A model generated the notes under the pieces. It was not told where the DNA came from, searched no databases, and saw only the letters and a program-made list of their open reading frames with translations. The position numbers and the translations under genes are program-made. A DNA stretch of 64,000 nt, taken from Globodera rostochiensis (lineage: Eukaryota > Nematoda > Chromadorea > Rhabditida > Heteroderidae). The stretch spans positions 62,001 to 126,000 of the forward strand of contig JAEVLN010000024.1 in NCBI GenBank assembly GCA_018350325.1. The letters run 5' to 3'. Every line of letters starts with the position of its first letter. The stretch's first letter is position 1. Of the stretch, positions 56,290 through 64,000 are shown in pieces.

Positions 56290-58240
56290 CACAATAAAAT
56301 ATGGAAATGGGAAGGTGAAAAGGTAGATGGAGCACATTTTTTTGAGCTTATATTACACTAAAGGTCGATGGTTTATTTTAAATTTGATTAAGTCCAACCA
56401 CATTCTCGGCAATAATTTAATATATTGAGAGCAAACCATAAAAGTTGTTATTAAATTACAAGTTAAATTATAGTTTGCATTAATTTTAATTTGAAAAATT
56501 GTTTGAAACCTATGCGAAAAGGCCAAATCAAATTGTGGCATTCATTGAAATTAAGTTATTTTGAAACATTAAATTAATGAAAATTGAATAATTCGTAATT
56601 GCACAAGAAGGAAATAAAGGTATTTCGTTCACAGAAAATTAAATACATTTTTTTTGTCTGACGTAATAAAAATAAATCCAAAATTTTTACATGCTAAAAA
56701 TTCTTTACACTCAGGTATGTCAATGTAGCCATTAATTAAATTTACTTGTTGCTCTGAATGTCACATTTTTCAATTTATGTAAATATTTCGTTCATTTGTA
56801 AGGATTCCGAAAAAGCCTAAAAGCCTAAAAACATGATTTCGTGCTTTTCAGAGCAAGGCGCATCGGGAAAAAAAGTAAAAAAATTTGAATATCCGGGCCA
56901 TAATTATACATATTTTGGAGAAATTTTCTGCCTAAAAATGCGCCACCTAAATGAGTTATGAGTTTTTTCGAATTATGGACCATCCATCTTTCTCCTTCAA
57001 ATGCTCTATATTTGTTCAGCAATCTTTATTTGATGTTTAATTTGTAAGTCAAATACAATTGATTTTGCGCGCCCTCCCTGGAGAAGGCGCTTCCAAAAAT
57101 TAGGGTAAACCCATAAGCGTCCCCCTGCACGGAAACCTTTAGTAAAAGGCGAAAGATTTCATCGTCCGAATACAGAGGGACCAGGGATAAACTCCGTTTG
57201 AATTTGTGTGTTATTTGTGAAAGAATTTGCGCAAACTCTTTATGGGTTGCAAGTGGGGGAAGAAAGGAGAGCAAAAATCCTCTCTTTCTCATTTTGCATA
57301 GCTTCTTTTCCCTACAAATGTTAATGTTCTCTAACACCATCTGTTTCTCTGAACTCCCATTAAAAAAGTAAGGGAAGCAGACACTTTCTATTTGCCTGCG
57401 TCCTCTTTCCTTTCATTGCTGAGCAGAGAAATTGGCAAATGAAAAGAGAACAGACGCATGCCCGCCCGCCCGCCCGCATGCAGACAGAAAGAGTGAGTGA
57501 GAAACAGAATGTTTAGGTATGTGTGTTGACAGAGAAAAAGAGTGTGTGCGTATTGTTGCTGTGTTGTTGCTTAATGTCTTCCCACGTTTGCTCCCCATCG
57601 AATATATTCTAAGGAAATTTCACTTAACATTCCCTTTTCCCCTCGCTTTTAGCCTTGCGCTCGGGCAATACAGCGAGCAATGAGGCTTAGCCGAGCTGCT
57701 GTTATTGCTGATTGAAAACTTTTACCAATTACCCGCCTTGGCCTGCGAAAGCGGTGCCCTGTGCAATTTTTGGACAGCCTTTCACGGCTTAAAATCTGTT
57801 TCATGGTCACCTATAATTGAACGCTGGTTTTGGATTTATCCAATTTTTGAACTTAAATTCGTGTCAATTTTAGGTCTTGTTCCTTAACACAATTACCAAT
57901 TTTCTTGGCGGCGCCTCTCCCACTCTTAAAAACTTTGTAATTCATATTTGCAAGGTGTTTTAATATTTTTATAAAAAAAATTTTGCTGTTTGTTAAAATT
58001 ATTAAACCTTCCCCCCCCTAAAATAATGACCCTCTCTGAAGGAGGGCCGAAAATAATGCCCCGGGGTTACTATTTTAGGAACTGCGATATTCTGATTTTT
58101 AAATTTATACATTTATGAATTGAGAGTTGTTAATCGTTTTTTGTTATCAAATCCGTTTATTCAAATCAATCGAATTGAATTAGCATCCAGCACTGATCAT
58201 TTTGTTCCTTTTTGTTTCAATTTACTCAAAAATTGTTTGG
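56290..58240. other. No supported gene
   Basis: AT-rich, with a (CGCC)n microsatellite near 57,460-57,477 inside a purine-rich GAGAAAGAG segment. A 104-codon minus-strand open frame at 57,026-57,340 has no motif. I do not call a gene. Confidence 0.35.
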
Positions 58241-58253
58241 CGCATCTCAGTAT

Positions 58254-58512
58254 GCATTTACGCCACCGGCATGACCAAAAGTGCCACCATTTCCACCAGC
58301 GCCTCCAGCAGATGGGCCAAGCCGGCTTGGCGTTTGCCATACCATCCGCCGTAGGGATAGCCGTAACCGTAGACGGAGCCGTAGCCCAACATCTAAACCA
58401 AATAATTGGGCACGAATTTAAAAAAAAAATGTTATTTTTACGTAAGTTTGGCTTTGTTCAATGGCCACTCCAATGCAAAGGACGAGCAGAACGAAGAGAA
58501 ACCCTAAAGGCG
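58254..58512 (-). CDS. Candidate neuropeptide-like precursor
   Basis: Two exons on the minus strand. The first (up to about 58,512, after a TTTAG acceptor) gives a strong hydrophobic leader, GFLFVLLVLCIGVAIEQSQT. The second (58,254-58,392) reads MLGYGSVYGYGYPYGGWYGK, then R QAGLAHLLEALVE and a stop. The Tyr/Gly-rich segment ending in GKR matches the layout of nematode nlp precursors, where KR is cleaved and the exposed Gly gives an amide. I found no in-frame ATG for the leader; it would have to lie in another exon. Alternatives are an antimicrobial or a structural Gly/Tyr peptide. Confidence 0.4.
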
Positions 58513-58619
58513 ATATTTTTTGAACAGAAATTGCGTCATAAAAACTTGCATTTTGAAAGTCAAAGACGCCATTTGGAAGGAAGTAAATTTAAATGATTTG
58601 TGAAGAAATTTTTTTTTGA

Positions 58620-59205
58620 GAATGTACCGAATGTGGGCCACAACGACATTTGCCGGCCTTTAAATACCCACAATTCTGGCCAAACAAACACTTTTGCAGC
58701 AGCTCAAATCCAATGACACAACAATTAATCCATTTCAAAGAATTGTCTACGCTCAATTTTTTGCAAAGCACGAAGTTCGAAGCCAAATTACCCGAAGTTT
58801 CGCGGCTATCGCCCCCCCCTTCCACAAAAATATTAGAAATGCGTAAAAATTTACTTGACAAAAAATTTGATCTTTGCGGGCTCCATGCTCCAACAAATAA
58901 ATTTCATCTAAACCATTTTATTGATTTTCATTCTACTTGAAATGCCCCTAAAAATTATATTTTAAATTTAATATATATTTAATTTTTGTAGCCAATTGGT
59001 GCTCGTTTGGCCATCCAACAATTTTTACAACAATTTCCAAAAATAAAATTCTAAAGTTTATCATCAAAATCACATCACTGCAAGCAAAATTATGCACAAC
59101 AACAAATAAACAGTGATGAATCCCCCCCCCCCCCCCTGTTTACTCAACAAATAAGCACAGCAAAAAAAGAATGTGCCCAAAAAATTTGTTTGAATTTGGC
59201 GCCGA
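58620..59205. other. No supported gene
   Basis: AT-rich with a poly-C tract at about 59,122-59,136. Open frames on both strands are short and lack motifs. Confidence 0.35.
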
Positions 59206-59212
59206 AGGTGCC

Positions 59213-59886
59213 CTAACCTAAAATCCACCAGCAAAAGAATAACCAATAGCCGAGCACAATCATTCCCATGTTGCGGGCTAAAAGCCCCGTAATTACAAAA
59301 GCGAAGGCAGCATAAGCTTCACCGCACGGCGCGTCCGTCGCTGGTGGACTGTCGTCGTTGTCGCCGTTGTTGGAGGAGGAGGACGGGCGGCAATAACTTT
59401 TCGGGGGATGTTTCGGCCATTTGCCTCCTCCAATCCCTTCTTGATTATGGCCGAACGTGTTGATTTTGTTGAGCAGAAATGCCAACAAATCGCTGGGCAA
59501 TAAATGTTCTTTTGCCCGCAACAATTCGTTTAGGCCATCTTTCAACGGTCCGTGCGCCAATTCATTATTCAAATAGGCGTCAAATTCTGCCAGTTTTTAG
59601 CTTTCTTTTTGGCATTTTGTCCGTTTGGAATTTGAATAATTTCGGCCTCTTCCAATTTGATTTGAGCCAAAATGAGGGGACCGTTCGTTGCCAACGTTTG
59701 AATCAAGCGCAATTCGTGCTGCTCAAAGCCTTTGGCATTCTGTTCAGCGCACGCATCTGCAACAACCTGACCAAGTTGACCAATTGATAAACCAGCTTTT
59801 TCAAATTGGGCATCCTTTTTAATGTCCCGTATAAGTTCACAACCAGTGGCCAGTGCCATGCCCAACTCGTCGCTGTCTTCTCGTGC
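59213..59886 (-). CDS. Unassigned protein with C-terminal membrane segment
   Basis: From an AG acceptor near 59,887 the minus strand reads DELGMALATGCELIRDIKKD, a helical stretch, then IQIPNGQNAKKKAK. After an A run near 59,598 the frame must shift by one base to continue AEFDAYLNNELAHGPLKDGL, ...EHLLPSDLLAFLLNKINTFG, a Ser/Asp-rich linker, and a hydrophobic end (MIVLGYWLFFCWWILG, stop). Both halves are long and open, so a one-base error in the homopolymer is likely. Upstream exons are not found. I do not recognise the family; a tail-anchored membrane protein is possible. Confidence 0.45.
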
Positions 59887-59929
59887 TAAATGAGAGAAAC
59901 GGTTTTTCTATTTTCCAGCCACCGGCCGG

Positions 59930-61570
59930 CCGGCCAATCACCGATTTGAAGGGCATCGGCATTTGCTGCTGCCTGGCGAGGGCGGAGGGACGGAGCTGAT
60001 GATCGGAGTAGGGGAGGAGGGGTGAAAGCGTATGGACGGGGTGGGGCGAAGTGCCTGGGGGGGGGGCCAGGACACCAACGGAGAACTCACAGCTTCACCA
60101 GAGTGGGGACGGACGGGGAGCGGGAGGAAGCCGGCTCGTTCTTCGGGGAAGAGCGAACTGATGGCTGCCGACCGGGATCGGCAGCCATCGCTTTCGCCCC
60201 TCCTTTTCCCGGTGATCGGGGGGGGGGGAGAACTCCCTCCCGCCCTTTTTTGTCTTACTGTGGGGGACGGTTTGCCCATACCCTCTTACATAAATAACGA
60301 TAAATGCCTAAAAGCCTAAAAGGTGGAATAAAATAATAAATAAAATATGTAAAGAAAATATTTAGCAACAATAGTAATTAAAATAAATGTTGTACAATAT
60401 ATTAACGAACGAGAAAAGCATAACACTTCGTGACACCGAGCGGCAATCTATTAGTTGTTTATAAGTAGTGTAGGTGGATTTTTCGCAATACCAAAAAAAG
60501 GCATTAACACATTTTTTCAATCATCTCATATACAAATTTCCGACCGGAATTTGATAAACAAACCAAAAAAAATTGGGGCTCGGATTGCTTCATTGGCCAA
60601 GAAATCGGCTTTTAAATCGGTTGTTCAGGGCGTATTTGGGCAGTTCTGGTTGTCCTCCATGCTCCGGATCGGCCCAAATTGGGACTTTTCCCGACGCGCT
60701 ATTATAACCCCGGCGCATCCCTCCGCTCACAGACCGAATTGGTCTATGTTCCTCCTCGGGCTTAATGATGATGATGATGATGAGTTGAAGCCGGACCGGC
60801 GGATGTTGTGTGAATTGTGCCCTCGCCCTTCACAACACAGCCGTGCTCAGCCTCGGCAAAACAGTCCATCCAAATTCACTGACCGTTCCGAGCCCACATT
60901 TGGGCACAAATGCCGCGATTTATATATGATAGACGCATTTGTTTCATCAATTTGTTGACGGGTTGCAAAAAGAGTGTAAGGGGATGCATTTTTTGATGCA
61001 CTATTTCCATTTTTTCGGACTTTTCCTTCACAATTTCCAATTTTCTATGTCATCTCTAACTCAACTTTTGCAACAACTAGCGTGTAATCATATTTTATTC
61101 TAATTTTCAGTTTTAGAATCATCAGAATTCTCGTTTAAAAAATATTTCAACTCCATTAAACAGCAGAGTTAAATGTAATAAAATTAAGAGAATTTTTATG
61201 ATTTTAAAACTGAAAATAGAATAAAATTTAAAGAATGATTTATGTAATTTCAATTAAATAAACTTTAACCTTTAGCTCTTTTGATGAATCCTGAGCATTT
61301 TTTGGGCCATATAATTGAACATTTTCTACATATTTAGTCATCTTTTCAAGCGTTCGTTATTTATCGAATCTGAGATTCTTTAAGTTTCCATTTCTTTGTA
61401 AGGAATGAAATCGTTTGTCATCATTTGGTTCTTGAGAAAAAGCGAAAAGATTATGTGCTTGCGCTTAATCATTCCCTAAAATGCATATTTAAGGCTCATT
61501 GCACAAAGCATAAATTTTATTTAAAGATATTTTAAAACATTTTACAGTAAACCAAATCAATCAATCAATT
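59930..61570. other. GC-rich island then AT-rich flank, no gene supported
   Basis: 59,930-60,270 is GC-rich with G and C runs and is open in several frames. A 167-codon plus-strand frame at 60,455-60,958 includes a short Asp run (GATGATGATGATGATGA) but no motif or splice evidence. The stretch just left of 61,584 should contain the promoter of the secreted gene that follows. Confidence 0.35.
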
Positions 61571-61583
61571 CTGACCGTACAAA

Positions 61584-63016
61584 ATGGCTGCTCTTTTTGT
61601 ACTTGCGATTCTGATCGGCGCGTTCGCTCCTTTAGATGCGAAGACGACGACCGCTCCGCCGGCTGAGGTCTGCGCTTTTTGGAGGATTTATTTTATTTAG
61701 CCGCTATTAAAACACGTTTGTTTAGTTTGAAAATACATTTCAAAACATTTTAAAAAATATGTTTAAGCCCGTTTTTGTTTTAAATATTTACTTTTTGTTT
61801 TGCGCTTTTCCTCATGTTGGACATTGTTGTACAAAATGCTGTAAAAATTTGATCATTAAGCAAGCCAGCTGCTTGTATTAATAAGAATCCTTTTTAACCT
61901 GAAAGTATTTAAGAAAATTAAGAGAATAACACAACAATTTTATTTAAATTAGAAATCGACAATCCCGATCGGAATTGAAACGACTGAGAAGCTCGTCGCA
62001 ACCACGGTGATTGTTTAATTGAAAATTTTAATTGAGCAGTTGCTAGAATTTTAAACTTCATAATAACATTTTTGATAATTTTTAATAAAAATAAAATATT
62101 TTATTAATTTAATAATTTCAGCAACCGACAACTCAACCAGAGAAGCTCGTCTCAACAGCATCAACAGTTAACATTTTATATTTTTTAATATAAAATAAAA
62201 TATTTAAACAATTATTGCATTATTAATTTAATAATTTCAGCAACCGACAACCCAACCAGATAAGCTCGTCTCAACAGCATCAACAGTTAACATTTTATAT
62301 TTTTTAATATAAAATAAAATATTTAAACAAATATTACATTATTAATTTAATAATTTCAGCAACCGACAACTCAGGCAGGAACCGAAATGACTGACAAGCT
62401 CGTCTCAACCACAGGGGAAAATGAGGGGGTTGGTTGTCTAATGAGGAATGTTGTTATTTTAATGAAATTAATCGTTCAAAATAATTGCTTCGATAATTTT
62501 ATGAATAAAAAAAAGCATCCAACTTTCGACTGAGCCTCGGGATTGGGACGTAACTGGAGTAAGACGGGCCCAAAATTTGTGGGAAAACCCGGGGCCGTGG
62601 CCAAAAAAACGTCCAGGCCAAAAAGCCGAGAATTATGGACCAAATAAAAATTGCTAAAAAAACTGAGACCATATAAGGTTGTTTTAACCGGGCAAATTTC
62701 AGTCCCAAAATGTAAAAAAATAGAAATTTCAGTACAACTCCCGCTACCGTTCAACTACTTAACTCTAACTGTAGCAATGCAAAAACCGCGTTTTAAGACA
62801 TCGACAACCCAAGCGCAAACGATGCCGACTGAGGTCACACCCACCATGAAACGCGAGGAGGTAATATATAATAGAAAAAATAAAAAATTGGGCATTTTCA
62901 TTAAGTTGACAACCCTCAAGAAGTTCGTCATCACATGCACGCCGAACGGTGGCCAAGTCGGTGCCGAGCCGTTCATTCGCCCGGTCTTCGTCGTCATTGT
63001 CACATGTGAATTTTAA
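61584..63016 (+). CDS. Secreted Thr-rich protein from tandem micro-exons
   Basis: Seven exons, all phase 0: 61,584-61,667 (MAALFVLAILIGAFAPLDAK plus TTTAPPAE, a signal peptide), 61,953-62,006 (KSTIPIGIETTEKLVATT), 62,122-62,166 (QPTTQPEKLVSTAST), 62,241-62,285 (QPTTQPDKLVSTAST), 62,360-62,428 (QPTTQAGTEMTDKLVSTT plus GENEG), 62,798-62,860 (TSTTQAQTMPTEVTPTMKRE) and 62,906-63,016 (LTTLKKFVITCTPNGGQVGA to VTCEF, stop). Predicted about 156 residues. Exons 2-5 share one module, (T)TQPxKLVSTT, with multiple Thr/Ser sites for O-glycosylation. The last exon holds two cysteines. No known family. Because all introns are phase 0, exon copies can be gained or lost without breaking the frame. An alternative 3' end splicing to 63,053 is possible. 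A secreted effector-like role is inference. Confidence 0.65.
62105..62428 (+). repeat. Tandem exon-intron repeat, 119-bp unit
   Basis: Units of a 45-base exon plus a 74-base intron (GTTAACATTTTATATTTTTT to TTAATAATTTCAG) repeat head to tail; the third unit has a diverged, longer exon. Introns of units 1 and 2 differ at only a few bases. Confidence 0.9.
62490..62760. repeat. Intronic repeat, degraded relative of 43,870-44,070
   Basis: Contains CCCGGGGCC, AACCGGGCAAATTTCAGTCC and TTTCAGTACAACTCC, resembling the CCGGGAC/TTTCAGTCCC MITE at 43.9 kb. It explains the long intron between exons 5 and 6 of the Thr-rich gene. Confidence 0.4.
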
Positions 63017-63019
63017 ATA

Positions 63020-63725
63020 AAATTTTTGGTAATTTAAATATTAATTTTTTAGACTTGGCAATGCTCGCCGTCTAGTCGGATGATGCCACTGCCGACCGTC
63101 GGAGTATAGACATTGAATGAAGAAATGATCAATTTAATATATTAAAATTTAAAAATGCTTTCTTTTTCAATTTAGCCAAAAATAAACTTTGCTTTGAATG
63201 TCCGGTACAGCTTGACGAATTGGAAACAAAGCAACAATAGAAATAATGCATTAAGAATTTTTTATTTAACAGTCGATTGCTTTACAAATTAGGGTTATTC
63301 CCCCCGACCTTTCGAGGCGGGAATGTCGGGCACTTTTTGTTCTGGTCCATTTGGGCATACAATAATACAGTATACCCAAAGGAAACCTTCTGACAGTTTT
63401 GTCAATTATTTATAAAAGTTCATTATTCATCAACTTCTCAGAATTGGTTTCATTTGCTTGTTAGAAACAAAAATTTTCGTTAATTTAATTTAACCAAAAT
63501 TACATTACCATAAAATTGGGCAATTGACGCCATTCAACCAAATTTTTAAAAGAATTGCCAATTGGAAATTATATTAAATTCACTGTCAATTAAAATTTTT
63601 CTCTACATAATAAAGTTTAGATGTTTGAGCAAAATCATAGTATGGGAAGACAAATTCAAATAAAAGTAAATTTCTGAAGTTAACAGACTGGCTTTGTCAA
63701 TTTATGGGTTGTAATTAATTTTACA
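63020..63725. other. Intergenic, no gene supported
   Basis: AT-rich; contains a possible extra 3' exon of the Thr-rich gene after a TTTTTTAG at 63,052, and the promoter region of the Srsx gene that starts at 63,726. Confidence 0.35.
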
Positions 63726-64000
63726 ATGTCATTAAATTCAACACTTAGTGAGGTCGGTTTATTTAAAAGTTTAAATTCTTTTTAATTATTCTTAGTTTAT
63801 TTAAGGTCTATCTCGAGTTAACAAATGCTCGTCCCTGCTGGAGTTTGATTATTTTTGCTTCAATTTACACAATTTTGGCAATTGCCGGCATTTTTTGGAA
63901 TTTCTCAGTTATTTACGTTACAATTCGGACAAAGTTTGTTGGCATTTAAATTAAACAAATGTTTAATTAATTAAAGTCTAAACATTTTAAAGAAATATTT
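63726..64000 (+). CDS. Srsx-class chemoreceptor, 5' end (runs off window)
   Basis: Exon 1 (63,726-63,752) is MSLNSTLSE. Exon 2 from 63,806 encodes VYLELTNARPCWSLIIFASI then TM1 continuing to WNFSVIYVTIRTK, with the GxxxN motif of TM1. It is a close paralogue of the gene at 12,440, matching over almost all of the first 250 bases including introns, but without that gene's one-base deletion. TM2 onward is outside the window. Confidence 0.85.

Noticed and set aside
60022..60319. Overlapping GC-rich frames on both strands
   Set aside because: Open in several frames because of G/C runs; no motif, splice site or partner exon.
60455..60958. A 167-codon plus-strand frame
   Set aside because: No recognisable domain, mixed composition and no supporting splice structure; kept only as part of an unassigned region.

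Overview
The window is nuclear DNA of a nematode. It is AT-rich, with short-intron genes on both strands. The diagnostic genes are a complete nematode-type alpha2 chain of type IV collagen (let-2), two families of chemoreceptors found only in nematodes (Srsx and Srg), and orthologues of the F-box protein FBXO25/32 (mfb-1) and the single-PDZ protein TAX1BP3. Several small genes encode secreted proteins with no family I recognise. Several GC-AG introns and a psq-like repeated helix-turn-helix gene lean towards a plant-parasitic tylenchid (cyst-nematode-like), but this is inference.

Layout. 0.7-3.6 kb: mfb-1 (+). 4.3-6.9 kb: an unassigned basic/helical gene (-) with a nested transposon in its intron. 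7.3-7.9 kb: a small two-exon secreted protein (-). 8-11 kb: dispersed repeats and a degenerate HTH/acidic-repeat gene (-). 12.4-14.1 kb: an Srsx receptor (+) with one frameshift. 15.4-16.6 kb: a Cys-rich Ly6-like secreted gene (+). 16.9-19.1 kb: repeats. 19.1-30.2 kb: let-2 (-), with signal peptide, N-terminal 7S cysteines, Gly-X-Y domain and NC1. 28,775-42,723: a 6.97 kb direct tandem duplication that copies the 5' end of let-2 and the 3' end of the next gene. 33-45.5 kb: tandem members of an unknown gene family (-), at least one with a signal peptide. 46-47.8 kb: a MITE and two small gene pieces. 48.7-50.9 kb: an intact six-exon Srg receptor (+). 51.7-52.5 kb: TAX1BP3 orthologue (-). 53.0-53.6 kb: a secreted Gly/Cys/Pro-rich repeat protein (-) with a TATA box. 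54.4-56.3 kb: an intact Srsx receptor (-). 58.2-58.5 kb: a candidate neuropeptide-like gene (-). 59.2-59.9 kb: a hypothetical gene (-). 61.6-63.0 kb: a secreted Thr-rich gene (+) built from tandemly repeated 45-nt exons. 63.7-64.0 kb: the start of another Srsx receptor.

Non-autonomous DNA transposons are the second theme. Several share terminal inverted repeats beginning TAGGGCC or TAGAG(A/C)CCGG, with target duplications of about 8 bp, and several sit at the very start of introns. Single-base homopolymer indels recur in otherwise clean coding exons (let-2, the Srsx gene, the HTH gene, the 59 kb gene). Together with the near-identical tandem copy, this suggests that some apparent lesions are assembly or consensus errors rather than biology.
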